Assembly: GCA_964647355.1 (NCBI GenBank)
Contig: CAZYGK010000006.1
Span: forward strand, 1 to 64,000
Length of the DNA stretch: 64,000 nucleotides
Reading direction: 5' to 3'
From: SZUA-430 sp964647355
Lineage (GTDB): Bacteria; Pseudomonadota; Alphaproteobacteria; Micropepsales; Micropepsaceae
Under the pieces are notes generated by a model. The model was not told the DNA's origin and made no database searches. It was given only the letters and a program-made list of their open reading frames with translations. Below, one piece after another: positions 1 through 8,721 of this stretch. Numbering within the stretch: position 1 is the first letter of the stretch; the number at the start of each line of letters is the position of its first letter. The translations under genes were made by a program, and so were the position numbers.

Positions 1-8
1 GGGCGAGT

Positions 9-770
9 TTAACCCAGAAGCAGCGGTCCGTAGAGCCACGTCAACCAAAGACCCGTTGCAAGCCCCGCGCCGAGCGGAAGGGGTGTCAGGTTACCGACGT
101 CTCGCCCGGCCTGGCGCAAAATCCCCGCCAAAGCGAGCGTCAGGAGGGACCCGTAGAGCAAGACCGTACCAACCCCGGCGAGGCCCGTCCAAGCACCCGC
201 GGCAGCCATGAGTTTCGCGTCCCCAAACCCCAACCCCTCGCGCCCTCTCAGCTGCTTGTAGGCGGCGCCCACGCCCACCATCAGGGCAAAGCCGGCGACC
301 GCTCCAGCCACATGCCACAGCGCCGCCGCTCCATTCAGCAGATAGCTCACCACAAGCCCCGCCGCGATCAACGGCAACGTCAGCGCGTCGGCCAAAACGA
401 AGTCCCGCAAATCCATCGCCGCGAGCGCCAAAAGCACCCAGCCAAGAACGCACGTCGCGCCCAGAACCCAACCCGTAAGCCCGGCCGACATCGCCCAAAG
501 CACGATGACGGCAGCACCGACTTCAAGCGCGGGATAAACCCAAGCAACCTTCGCCCCGCATTGCCGGCACTTGCCGCCCTGGATCAGCCAACTCGCAATA
601 GGCAGCAGTTCGCCCGGCGACAACCGGCCTCCGCAAGATCGGCATCGCGAGCGTGAAACGACGACATCTTCCCCCGACGGCAACCGCACCACGAGGACGC
701 TTAGGAAACTGCCGATGAACGGCGCGGCAATCAGCAGAACCACCCAAATGTCGAGCTCAAACGGACCCAT
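9..770 (-). CDS. gspO: Type II secretion prepilin peptidase GspO/PilD
   Basis: Inner-membrane aspartic protease that cleaves and N-methylates the type II pseudopilins. The 253-residue product has a four-Cys zinc-binding region (Cys43, Cys46, Cys68, Cys71) in the first cytoplasmic loop. The two catalytic aspartates sit in AAMDLRD (Asp120) and GFGDAK (Asp184), and many hydrophobic segments are present. The frame is open 11 codons further upstream, but the ATG at 770 overlaps the gspK stop as TGATG, so coupled translation supports this start. It is the last gene of the gsp operon and its substrates (GspH, I, J, K) are encoded just upstream. Confidence 0.93.
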   Translation of the reverse strand: MGPFELDIWVVLLIAAPFIGSFLSVLVVRLPSGEDVVVSRSRCRSCGGRLSPGELLPIASWLIQGGKCRQCGAKVAWVYPALEVGAAVIVLWAMSAGLTGWVLGATCVLGWVLLALAAMDLRDFVLADALTLPLIAAGLVVSYLLNGAAALWHVAGAVAGFALMVGVGAAYKQLRGREGLGFGDAKLMAAAGAWTGLAGVGTVLLYGSLLTLALAGILRQAGRDVGNLTPLPLGAGLATGLWLTWLYGPLLLG

Positions 771-1636
771 CACGGTTCGGCCCGAATGGCACGCTTGGGG
801 CAAGCCCGCTGGGCAGCCTCCTCCAAGGGGCGCGCCGGCTCGAACGACAAGACGGAGTATGGGTCGGACGGATTTCCCGTCAAACGTACGGTGGCCCGCT
901 CGGCTCGCCTGACGCCACGCGAGCTGTCATCGAGCCGCGCCGTAATTTCGAACACATCGCCCGGTCTGATCTCAAGCGCTCCACGCACTGCCGCACCATC
1001 GATGCCCGCCGCCCGCCGGATTGCCGGATCGGCATAAGCAATGTCCAAACCGGGACGCTGTGACAAGATCGTGACCTCGGTGCGCACGCAATCGTAGAGC
1101 CTGCGATCGAGCCCTAATACCAGCCGCAACTCGTCGGCCGATCGGAAAAACTGATTTGCCGGACCATAGCCGAGCCCCGCCTCCTCGTACTGACGCAGTT
1201 CAGCCCCGTTCACGCGCACCAGCTGGTCGCCGTCGCGCCAATCTTCGACGGCAGAAGCGAGCGCGTCGGCGCGTGCCCGACCGGCACCGCCTGCGACAAA
1301 CAAAAGTGCAAGCAAATCGGCACTCGCATGATTCAGGTCCACCTTCGCATGCTCGGGCCGCGCCGAAACAACGACACGAAACCCGCCGACAGTCACGACC
1401 TCTGGCTTCGCCAGCAGCTCCGGCGCGAATCCCCGCGCGGCAAGCAGCACGTTGATCCCATAGTCGATGCCGCTTTCGACCGCCGCCTGCGCTTGAGCGC
1501 GCACCAGTGCGCGCGACGCGCTCGTCGCCGCCGTCCGCGCGGCACCCACGATACCGATCGTAATCATCGACATCACGGCCAGAAAGCCGAGCACGACAAC
1601 CAGCGCGACACCGCGCTCTTCGCAGTTAGGGCGCAC
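770..1636 (-). CDS. gspK: Type II secretion minor pseudopilin GspK
   Basis: Large minor pseudopilin expected to sit at the pseudopilus tip with GspI and GspJ. The N-terminus is a short leader ending in EERG followed by VALVVVLGFLAVMSM, a prepilin cleavage site plus hydrophobic stretch. Position +5 of the mature protein is Val, not Glu, which is the known GspK peculiarity. A middle region with KVDLNHASADLLALL is typical of GspK. The GTG at 1636 gives a short leader and an 11-nt overlap with gspD. An in-frame ATG at 1678 would add 14 residues and a 53-nt overlap, so the start is uncertain. The stop overlaps gspO. Confidence 0.88.
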   Translation of the reverse strand: MRPNCEERGVALVVVLGFLAVMSMITIGIVGAARTAATSASRALVRAQAQAAVESGIDYGINVLLAARGFAPELLAKPEVVTVGGFRVVVSARPEHAKVDLNHASADLLALLFVAGGAGRARADALASAVEDWRDGDQLVRVNGAELRQYEEAGLGYGPANQFFRSADELRLVLGLDRRLYDCVRTEVTILSQRPGLDIAYADPAIRRAAGIDGAAVRGALEIRPGDVFEITARLDDSSRGVRRAERATVRLTGNPSDPYSVLSFEPARPLEEAAQRACPKRAIRAEP

Positions 1637-3770
1637 CGCCGCCGCCGCGTGCGCCGCGCGCCGGCGCCAACAGGTCACCCAAGCCGCGGAACCCGTTACG
1701 CAGCTCTTCCGTCATCTCGCGCGCGGCAGCCGGGCTACGCAAGATCCGCGGGCGTAGGAACACGAGCAACTCGGTCCGGTCGTCGTCCCGCGTCGTGGTT
1801 CCGAACAACTTCCCGAGCACGGGCACGTCCTTGAGGATCGGAACGCCGCTGTCCGAATAGCTGGTGCTGTCGCGGATCAGCCCGCCAAGCACGATGGAGT
1901 CGCCGTCCTGCACGGCAATCGTGTTCGCGATCTTGCGCTGCTGGATCGTCGGCGAGTTGATGTCCGACGTTTCCGTGGTGATCGCGTTGCTCACCTCCTG
2001 CCGGACGTCGACGAAAACCGTGCCGCTCTTGCCGATCCGCGGCGTGACCCGCAAAAGGATGCCGGTGTCGCGCAACTGCACGGAATTCACCACCGTCAGA
2101 TCGGTCGCGTCGCGCACACCCGTCGCCGTCTGCGTGATGATCGGCACCTGATCGCCGACCTGAAGCATGGCCATCTTGTTGTTCAGCGTCATCAGCTTCT
2201 GCGAGAAGATGACCTTGACGTCGGTGACTGCCCCAAGCGCGCTCAACGCCACGTCGACATCGGGCACCGTGTAGCGGAACGCAAACCCCGGAAAGAAGTT
2301 GCTGATGGTCCCGCTCTTGCTCAGTTTGAAGCTGTGATCGGCGTTCTTGAAGAACCACTCGACGCCGTACTTCAAGTCCTCGTTCAGCGTCACCTCGGCG
2401 ATCGTCGCTTCGATCAGCACTTGGTCGGGCGCAATGTCGACCTCGCGCAAGAAGCGTTCCAGCGCCGCATACTCGGTGCCATCGGCACGGATAATGAGCG
2501 CGTTGTTGGCCGCATCGACTGCAATGTGCGGTCCGGCTGAACTCCCGCGCAGCACGTCAGCGCGGGGCTGAGGCGCAGCCGGCGGCGGGGTTGGCGCCGC
2601 TGGCTGTGGGGCGTCGACCCCAGTTTCAAAACCATCCACGGACGGCTGATCCGGCGCTTCGGGCTCTACATTCGAAAGGTCGACCGCTGCCGCACCGTAG
2701 ACCGATGCAAGCGACCGCCCGACGTCTTCCGCCTTGGCGTTCTGCAGCCGATAGAAATAAATCCGCCGCCCCGGTCCGCGCGGCGGCACGTCGAGGCGCG
2801 CCACCCAGCGCGACACGTCTTTCAGCAAGGCTGCATTCGGCGCGGCAATCAGCAACGTATTCACCCGCGTCAACGGCACGAACCGAAGCAGGCTGGCCCC
2901 CGGCCCCCGCGTCGAAACGAACACGCGAGACAGTTCCTGCGCCAACGCCGGTGCATCCACGTGATCCGGCCGCACCAGCGCGTAAGACATCCCGCGCATA
3001 TAGTCGACGTCGAACAACCGGATCGTATCCAGCATCGACGCCCGCTCCTGACTGGTTCCGGAGAGGATCAGCAGGTTGCGCGTGGTGTCGGTGTTCAGAA
3101 TACCGCCGGTCGGCGCGATCGGCTCCAGAACCTTCTTCATCTCGGCAGCCGCAATAAACCGCAGCGGCACGATCTCGATCCCGAATCCTGGCATCCGCGC
3201 CCGTGCGCTTCCCGAAATCTCGAAGCCATCGGTGCGCTTCTGCGCTTCGGCCGCAGGAACGATGTTGTACACGTTGTCGGAAAGCACGATCACCGCGCCG
3301 CTGACCTTCAACGCCGTCTCGAGTGCCGCCAAAACGTCCTCGCGACGCATTGGCGCGCTCGTGCGCAGCGTCACGCGGCCTTGCACCTGCGGATCCACTT
3401 GGTAAGCGACCTTCAACACGTCGCCCAACACCGTTCGAACCACGTCGCGCACATCGGCGTCGGCGAAGTCGAGCGTCACGTCGCCGGTCAGCCCGCCAGG
3501 ACCCTGCCCTCGCACCCGCGGCGGAACCGAAACGCCCTCTGCCGGAAAGATCTCCGTCTTAGGTCCTGCTCCCGTGTCCTCGTCGCTGATCACAACGGGC
3601 GCCATGCTCGGAGGAACAACTGTCGTTACAGCGGACGCTTCGGTCTGCGGAGCCTCGATCACGCGGGCCTGAGGCGCACATGCAGCCAGCAACAGCGCCG
3701 CACCTGCGCCAACGACCGCAGGATGCAACCGCGCATACCAAGCGCGCCGCGACATCAACCGACCCCTCAA
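1626..3770 (-). CDS. gspD: Type II secretion outer-membrane secretin GspD
   Basis: Forms the multimeric outer-membrane channel of the type II system. The protein is about 714 residues. A lipoprotein-type signal (LLLAAC, Cys31) begins it, followed by an N0 domain (about 95-175), N1/N2 domains (about 190-330), a Pro/Ala-rich linker (about 370-405), an N3 domain starting near AGPHIAVDAANN and a C-terminal secretin domain ending VPILKDVPVLGKLFG...LVFLRPRI. The ATG at 3755 (MSRRAW) is an alternative start. A 138-bp gap with a hairpin separates it from the upstream gspC/N gene, and it overlaps gspK. The lipobox suggests the secretin is lipidated, perhaps removing the need for a separate pilotin. 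Confidence 0.96.
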   Translation of the reverse strand: MRGRLMSRRAWYARLHPAVVGAGAALLLAACAPQARVIEAPQTEASAVTTVVPPSMAPVVISDEDTGAGPKTEIFPAEGVSVPPRVRGQGPGGLTGDVTLDFADADVRDVVRTVLGDVLKVAYQVDPQVQGRVTLRTSAPMRREDVLAALETALKVSGAVIVLSDNVYNIVPAAEAQKRTDGFEISGSARARMPGFGIEIVPLRFIAAAEMKKVLEPIAPTGGILNTDTTRNLLILSGTSQERASMLDTIRLFDVDYMRGMSYALVRPDHVDAPALAQELSRVFVSTRGPGASLLRFVPLTRVNTLLIAAPNAALLKDVSRWVARLDVPPRGPGRRIYFYRLQNAKAEDVGRSLASVYGAAAVDLSNVEPEAPDQPSVDGFETGVDAPQPAAPTPPPAAPQPRADVLRGSSAGPHIAVDAANNALIIRADGTEYAALERFLREVDIAPDQVLIEATIAEVTLNEDLKYGVEWFFKNADHSFKLSKSGTISNFFPGFAFRYTVPDVDVALSALGAVTDVKVIFSQKLMTLNNKMAMLQVGDQVPIITQTATGVRDATDLTVVNSVQLRDTGILLRVTPRIGKSGTVFVDVRQEVSNAITTETSDINSPTIQQRKIANTIAVQDGDSIVLGGLIRDSTSYSDSGVPILKDVPVLGKLFGTTTRDDDRTELLVFLRPRILRSPAAAREMTEELRNGFRGLGDLLAPARGARGGGGAP

Positions 3771-3787
3771 AGTTCCCGGTCCCCGAA

Positions 3788-3809
3788 AGCGGACGAATCG
3801 AAGTCCGCT
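3788..3809 (-). other. Hairpin between gspC/N and gspD
   Basis: Perfect 7-bp inverted repeat AGCGGAC / GTCCGCT with an 8-nt loop, lying in the 138-bp gap ahead of gspD. On the minus strand it is followed only by TTT and then GGGG, so it is a poor intrinsic terminator. It could be a weak attenuator or a processing/stability element that sets GspD levels apart from the inner-membrane subunits. It lies 18 nt upstream of the first possible gspD start. Confidence 0.4.
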
Positions 3810-3908
3810 CTTCGGCTATGCTGGCCACTCAAGGTTGTTACACGCAAGCGAGGACAATTAATGGGTGCGGGCCGCACCGCTCCGAATAACGCCACCGATC
3901 CAAGGCGA

Positions 3909-4409
3909 TCACGTGCGCGGCCGCGCCTTCGCGATACCGATCCGGATTGATTGCGCGTCCTTGCTTGCCACAATGCCCGCCGCGTCGATCCGGTCGATAC
4001 GCCATCCCGCGAGACGATCGCCCGGCGCCAGTTTCAGGGACGGTGCCCCGCTCCGCTCGACAATGGCGCGCTGTGTCGTTCGATCGGCAACGATTCCAAC
4101 CACGCGATACTCGGAAAGCTCTCCCTGCGCCGCGCCGGCCGGCGGTAGTGCGCCCATGACGGCCCCCGAGGCGGGATCAGGCTTGCGCCCTGCGTTGAAA
4201 AGTGGCCGCGCCCGGATCTCCGCAAACGCCGATGCCGGCGGCATTTCCCGCAAGGACAGCGTTGGCGGTTGACGAATCTCGATGCGCGGCGCGGTGTCGA
4301 ACAATCCGAACAGCCCGAAGGGCGACGGCAAGAACGCCGCCAACAGCACGGCCACGCCACCGCCGATCGCAACATAGAGCCACCGCGTCAAGGATTGTCC
4401 GCCGGTCAT
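3909..4409 (-). CDS. GspC/XpsN-like type II secretion protein
   Basis: A 166-residue bitopic protein with an N-terminal membrane segment (about residues 10-30). A Pro-rich linker follows, then a domain reading EYRVVGIVADRTTQRAIVER and LAPGDRLAGWRIDRI, which resembles the homology region of GspC that contacts the secretin. It lies between gspM and gspD, the place of xpsN in the Xanthomonas xps cluster. It is therefore best read as the inner-membrane clamp linking the platform to GspD. No PDZ or coiled-coil end is present, so it is shorter than classical GspC. The ATG at 4409 overlaps the gspM stop as ATGA. The exact C versus N naming is open. Confidence 0.72.
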   Translation of the reverse strand: MTGGQSLTRWLYVAIGGGVAVLLAAFLPSPFGLFGLFDTAPRIEIRQPPTLSLREMPPASAFAEIRARPLFNAGRKPDPASGAVMGALPPAGAAQGELSEYRVVGIVADRTTQRAIVERSGAPSLKLAPGDRLAGWRIDRIDAAGIVASKDAQSIRIGIAKARPRT

Positions 4410-4996
4410 GATCCCTGCCTCGTGCTCGCCGAAATCACGATGTCGACGATCAACTTGTTCGGCACGTTCGGCTGAGGTCCGACAGGCACAGCGGCCGCCC
4501 ATTCTGCATCCGGCTCCCGCACCGACATCTTCTCGACTTTCAACAGTGGCCGCGCCGCGCCGATCGCATGCAGTGCGGCAACGAGCGCCCCTACATCAGC
4601 CTCGACGGTTGCTTGCACCGCAACTTCACCACCGGATCCACCGGGCCATTCGGCGATCGTCTCTCCGGTCGCCACCGTCGCGCCCGCGCTCGCAAAGATC
4701 CGGTTCACCGACGCTTGTAATTCGGCCACGCTGACGCTCGCCACGCCCTCGAACGCCAGTGCACGCAGCTCGGGATTCGCACTTAGACGCTGCGCCGCAG
4801 CCGCTATCCGCGGCTCCGCTTCGACCAACGCCTGAAGCCGCGCCGCCTGACCGCGCAGCATTGCAAGGCGCTCCTCGTGTCGCGATGCCGCCTCCCAAAG
4901 CGGCGCACCCACGAAGAGCCAAAGCGCAGTCGCGACGAGGACTAAGAACCCCACTGCCAACCAACGCTGCTGCATCCCGGAGAGAGTCAATCTCAT
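4406..4996 (-). CDS. gspM: Type II secretion platform protein GspM
   Basis: Inner-membrane platform subunit that pairs with GspL. The 196-residue protein has one N-terminal membrane helix (WLAVGFLVLVATALWLFVG, about residues 12-31). An amphipathic coiled segment (SRHEERLAMLRGQAARLQAL) and a compact ferredoxin-like periplasmic domain follow. It overlaps gspL upstream (ATGA) and gspC/N downstream (ATGA). The assignment rests on size, topology and position right after gspL, since GspM sequences diverge strongly. Confidence 0.85.
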   Translation of the reverse strand: MRLTLSGMQQRWLAVGFLVLVATALWLFVGAPLWEAASRHEERLAMLRGQAARLQALVEAEPRIAAAAQRLSANPELRALAFEGVASVSVAELQASVNRIFASAGATVATGETIAEWPGGSGGEVAVQATVEADVGALVAALHAIGAARPLLKVEKMSVREPDAEWAAAVPVGPQPNVPNKLIVDIVISASTRQGS

Positions 4997-6081
4997 GGCG
5001 CCGTTCTCTCAAGACGCATCCCGATCTCGAACCGTTCGACACCGGTTTCGCTCTTGCGCACGACCGGCGAAGCAAACTTCACGTCGCTGAACGACTTTGA
5101 TCTCTCCAGCAGTCCGATCAAATCCGCTGCATTGCCGGCAAGCCCTGACAGCGCGACGACGTCGCCCTCAAGCCTTAGATCGAGCACGCGCACGCTGTCG
5201 GGCAAAACGCGCGTCAGCTCCAAAAGCATGTTGAGCACCGCTGCGGGATCATGTGCATTCGCGCGCGCGACGGGCGCCGTCAGACCCTCAATCTGCTGCC
5301 GCATCGCCGCACTGCGCTCCGCCTGTGGCCGCAAAGCCGTGATGCGGCCCTCCCACCGTTCGATCTCGCCCTGCCCGGACTCGCCCCAAGCATAAATCGC
5401 CAGCGTCCACACCACGGCAGCGACGAACGCCAAGCCGAGCTTCAGCGTGCGGCTGCGCCGCGAATCCTCCGCGCTTGGCGGCTCGCTCAGGTCGAAGCCC
5501 AGTCCTCCGCCGTCCTCGCCTTCGACATCGACAGCCGATGCCGACAGACCGATCGCCCGCAAGCGTTGCTCGATCGGCCGCACGCGCAGCAGCGGCACGA
5601 TGGCGACATCGACGTTGCTGACGCCCTTTTCATGGTCGTAGCCCGCGACGCGAACGGCCGTTCGCACCGCATCAGCCTTGAACGGCGACAGCCGGTCGAC
5701 CTGTAGCTCGACCGCTTGGCGCATATGGGCCGCCGACATTTGCGGCAACTCCACCCGCCGCACAATGACATGCTCGCGCGGAAGCAGAATCGTGAGCCGC
5801 GACAACGGCGCGCCGTCTGCAAGCTGGAGCATTTGGTCGGCCAGCGCCCCGTCGCTCAAGTGTGTGTCCAGCGGAGCCGCGGCCGCCTCTGCAGTCGCGC
5901 GCAGGAACCAGCGATCCGGGCGTACGTAGAGCGTCGCTTGCCGCTTTGCCGGCGACGCCGCGCCCCGCCAAGGGATCAGGTCGAGAAGCGCCTCCCCCCA
6001 CCACACGAAGAAGCGCCCGGCCAAAGCCGGTACATCGCCAAGCCGCGGAACGCCTAAGTCGACGGTCACCGGATCACGCAT
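4993..6081 (-). CDS. gspL: Type II secretion platform protein GspL
   Basis: Bitopic protein whose cytoplasmic actin-like part docks the GspE ATPase and whose periplasmic part binds GspM. The 362-residue product has a reduced cytoplasmic region with LPREHVIVRRVELPQ and LQVDRLSPF, typical of the GspL/PilM fold. One membrane helix (about residues 215-235, LAFVAAVVWTLAIYAWG) precedes a PilN-like periplasmic domain with a coiled segment and DSVRVLDLRLEGDVVALSG. The ATG at 6081 overlaps gspJ by 8 nt; an in-frame start at 6105 would add 8 residues. Its partner GspE is not encoded in this window. Confidence 0.88.
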   Translation of the reverse strand: MRDPVTVDLGVPRLGDVPALAGRFFVWWGEALLDLIPWRGAASPAKRQATLYVRPDRWFLRATAEAAAAPLDTHLSDGALADQMLQLADGAPLSRLTILLPREHVIVRRVELPQMSAAHMRQAVELQVDRLSPFKADAVRTAVRVAGYDHEKGVSNVDVAIVPLLRVRPIEQRLRAIGLSASAVDVEGEDGGGLGFDLSEPPSAEDSRRSRTLKLGLAFVAAVVWTLAIYAWGESGQGEIERWEGRITALRPQAERSAAMRQQIEGLTAPVARANAHDPAAVLNMLLELTRVLPDSVRVLDLRLEGDVVALSGLAGNAADLIGLLERSKSFSDVKFASPVVRKSETGVERFEIGMRLERTAP

Positions 6082-6706
6082 GGGGACACCCGAACGTGTC
6101 GGCATTGTACAAACACGAGGGGTCTTGCGTAATCCGCGTGCGCACCATGAACAGCGGCCAAGATCGCCCCGCCCCTTCGGGATACGTAACCCGGATCGTC
6201 ACCAACGCCGGTGCGCCCGATCGATCCTGCCACGCATCGGTCCATACGACGGCACCCCCCTGGTCGCGCACGCCGTAGGCAATCGCGATCGACTCTGCGC
6301 CGCTGACCAATGTCTGACTGCGCGTTTCGCCGCCCTTGTTCGCACTTTGCCAGGTGAGCACCAGCCGCCGCACACCTTGCTCGCCATCGACGCGCAAATC
6401 GAACCGCGTCAAACCCTCTGCACCAAAAGCGGACGGCGCGCTCGCTGTAAACGCCAGTGCGCTCGCGCTACCGCGAAACAGGTCGAGATCCACCGCAAAC
6501 GACGGATCGAGCTCCCGCGGCATCGCGCGCTGCAACAACGTGCGAAGGAGGTTCTGCGCGCCCTGCACGCGCTCGATCGCTTCGACTTTCGCCTCGCTCG
6601 CCTCCCAAGCCCGCGCCCCGAACTGCACGCCGCTCGATGTCGCGATGGCGATAAAGCCGAGCAAGGCCAGCGCGATGACGAGTTCGAGCAACGAGTAGCC
6701 GCTCAT
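6074..6706 (-). CDS. gspJ: Type II secretion minor pseudopilin GspJ
   Basis: Minor pseudopilin of the pseudopilus tip. The 210-residue product starts MSG then YSLLELVIALALLGF, a very short leader cleaved after Gly3 with Glu at mature position 5, as GspO requires. A globular periplasmic domain follows, with the FGARAWE and RVQGAQNLL patterns seen in GspJ. It overlaps gspI (ATGA) upstream and gspL downstream. Order and size support GspJ over GspI or GspH. Confidence 0.9.
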   Translation of the reverse strand: MSGYSLLELVIALALLGFIAIATSSGVQFGARAWEASEAKVEAIERVQGAQNLLRTLLQRAMPRELDPSFAVDLDLFRGSASALAFTASAPSAFGAEGLTRFDLRVDGEQGVRRLVLTWQSANKGGETRSQTLVSGAESIAIAYGVRDQGGAVVWTDAWQDRSGAPALVTIRVTYPEGAGRSWPLFMVRTRITQDPSCLYNADTFGCPHA

Positions 6707-7062
6707 CGCGACACCTCCTCGTCGACGAGCAACAAGCGCTCGATCGCAACGCCCTTGCCCCCGCCGGGCCAGCTAACGGTGAGCTTGAGCGTCACGAGTT
6801 CCGCCGCCCGCTTCACCTCATCGACCCGCCACGCGAACCTTGTTCCCTCGACCCGGCCCGCGCGGATCTCGCCGACACGCTGGCTCGCGACGATCCCGTC
6901 CAAGAGCGACTGCGCGACCAACACGGCTTCTTCCGCTTCGGCCGCGCGGCCGAAAGTGCGGAACCCCGTGCCGATCGCCTCATAGAGCGCAACCACCGTG
7001 ATCGCGAGCACTGCGAGCGCGACCAAACTCTCCATGATCGTAAACCCACGCTCGCCGGTCAT
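6703..7062 (-). CDS. gspI: Type II secretion minor pseudopilin GspI
   Basis: Minor pseudopilin expected to nucleate the GspI-J-K tip complex. The 119-residue protein has leader MTGERG followed by FTIMESLVALAVLAI, with the conserved Glu at mature position 5. The short globular domain contains QSLLDGIVA, typical of GspI. It is coupled to gspH (ATGA at 7059-7062) and to gspJ (overlap at 6703-6706). Its length matches the family. Confidence 0.9.
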   Translation of the reverse strand: MTGERGFTIMESLVALAVLAITVVALYEAIGTGFRTFGRAAEAEEAVLVAQSLLDGIVASQRVGEIRAGRVEGTRFAWRVDEVKRAAELVTLKLTVSWPGGGKGVAIERLLLVDEEVSR

Positions 7063-7466
7063 CGCTCGCCTCCGCCCAATCGGCCGGTCAGCGGATCGGC
7101 CGTGACCGTGACTTGGCGCGATCCGCGCGCGAGCGTGAGCGTACCCCGGATCGTGCCGTCCCAGGCGATGACGACGCCTTGCGCGGGTTCCGCCCGTACC
7201 GCTGTACCCGGCGACAACGCCACCACCTCGCCGTTCGAAACGCCAAGCTCGCTTGCCGCCCCGCCCCGCACGCTCACCGCAATGTCGATCTGCCGATCCA
7301 GAGCCTCTTCCCGCAAACGCCGCAGGGCGGTCATCACGGTGCGCGCATCCGCGCTCAGCGTCATGCGATCGACCGATGCCTGAACCGCGGGCGTCGCAAC
7401 GACCACGATAACGGCCATGATCGCCAGAGCGACAAGCAGTTCCATGAGCGAATAACCGCGCATCAT
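7059..7466 (-). CDS. gspH: Type II secretion minor pseudopilin GspH
   Basis: Pseudopilin of 135 residues. MMRG followed by YSLMELLVALAIMAVIVVVATP gives the prepilin cleavage site, Glu5 and the hydrophobic helix. The globular end carries beta-strand-rich sequence (TVTADPLTGRLG) as in the GspH/FimT fold. The frame stays open far upstream, but the tandem ATGs at 7466 and 7463 overlap the gspF stop, which fixes the start. No gspG (major pseudopilin) lies before it, so GspH could be mistaken for the major subunit. Its size and C-terminus favour GspH. Confidence 0.87.
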   Translation of the reverse strand: MMRGYSLMELLVALAIMAVIVVVATPAVQASVDRMTLSADARTVMTALRRLREEALDRQIDIAVSVRGGAASELGVSNGEVVALSPGTAVRAEPAQGVVIAWDGTIRGTLTLARGSRQVTVTADPLTGRLGGGER

Positions 7467-8677
7467 AGCGCCAACTCGTTCGCGGCCATGATACCGCTCA
7501 CGACCCCGCCCATGATTGCCGCCACCACGAGCCCGAGCACGATCGTCACCGCCGGCAGCAGCAACGCCGACAGCCGATCGAGCTTTGTCTGCACGTCGCG
7601 ATCCAAGATGTCGGCCGCCTGATCGAGCATCGGCGCGAGCCGCCCCGTCTCTTCGCCAACACCGGCGAACTCGAGCAAAATGCACGGCAGCGCGCCGCTC
7701 GCCTCCAACGCCGTCTTCATCGGCTTGCCCTGGCGCACCAGTTCGATCGCCCCCGACAATGTCTGCTTGAGATGCACGTTGCCGACCGCGGCTTGCGCGG
7801 TCTCCAAGGCGCGGTTGAGCGGCATGCCGCCTGTCAGCAGCATCGCCACGTTGCGCGCGAACTGCGCCGCATGCATCCCGCGCGGGATATCGAAGAAGAG
7901 CCGCGACTTGAGCGACCAGCGCTCGAACGCCACCCGCGCCGCCGGCTGGCGCAGCGCATAAAGCAAACCCAAAAGCGCCGCGGCCGCAACGATCGCCGTG
8001 AGCGTGCCGTAACCGTTCAGAAACTGCGAGATCGCAAGCAACACGGCGGCAGGCCACGGCAACGCATCCCCGCTCTGCGCGAACAGCGGCGCCAAGCGCG
8101 GCACGACCGTCGTGAATATGATCGTCAGCACAATGAGCATCACGACGACCAAAAGCGCCGGATAGATCATCGCCGATACCGCCCGATCGCTGAGCTCCTT
8201 GTTGCGCGTCTCGGCCGCGGCAAGCCGTGTCATGACATCACCCAAGCGGCCGCTCGCCTCGCCCGCCGCCACAAGCTTGCGCATCGGCTCCGGAAAAAGC
8301 GCATCCGCCCGCCGCATCGCGGCCGACAATGGCTCGCCCGCCCGCAAGCCCCCAAGCAGCGACTGCACCGCGGCCTTGCTGCGGGCGCGCGACGTCAATC
8401 CTTGGAGCGCCGTCAACGCCCGCTCGACACTGAGCCCCGCCTGCAGCAGCGTGCCGAACTCCCGCAGCAACGCCAGCCGCTCGCCAGCCATTCCAAACGC
8501 GGGCAAGACGCGCGCCGGTTCCACGACTGCCGTCGAACCGTCGTGCTCGACAAGGCGCACGGGCGTCCGGCCCGAGGCGAGGATACGCTCGACGGCCGCG
8601 CTCCGGCTCGGCGCCTCGATCACACCGCGCCCGATCGCGCCGTCAGGACCAGCAGCCTCATACGCAAAACTGGGCAC
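7463..8677 (-). CDS. gspF: Type II secretion inner-membrane platform protein GspF
   Basis: Polytopic core of the inner-membrane platform. The 404-residue protein has two repeated T2SSF domains. The first (about 68-190) includes LLREFGTLLQAGLSVERALTAL and the second (about 270-392) includes FARNVAMLLTGGMPLNRALE. Three membrane helices are present (about 170-190, 220-240 and 375-395). An N-terminal piece (FAYEAAGPDGAIGRGVIEA) is typical of GspF. It is the first true gsp gene here, starting 44 bp after the sco-like gene on the same strand. Normally gspE precedes gspF, but not here. Confidence 0.95.
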   Translation of the reverse strand: MPSFAYEAAGPDGAIGRGVIEAPSRSAAVERILASGRTPVRLVEHDGSTAVVEPARVLPAFGMAGERLALLREFGTLLQAGLSVERALTALQGLTSRARSKAAVQSLLGGLRAGEPLSAAMRRADALFPEPMRKLVAAGEASGRLGDVMTRLAAAETRNKELSDRAVSAMIYPALLVVVMLIVLTIIFTTVVPRLAPLFAQSGDALPWPAAVLLAISQFLNGYGTLTAIVAAAALLGLLYALRQPAARVAFERWSLKSRLFFDIPRGMHAAQFARNVAMLLTGGMPLNRALETAQAAVGNVHLKQTLSGAIELVRQGKPMKTALEASGALPCILLEFAGVGEETGRLAPMLDQAADILDRDVQTKLDRLSALLLPAVTIVLGLVVAAIMGGVVSGIMAANELAL

Positions 8678-8721
8678 GACACTCCATCCCGCCGCTTCGG
8701 TCGAGTTGTCGGCCTCCGCCG

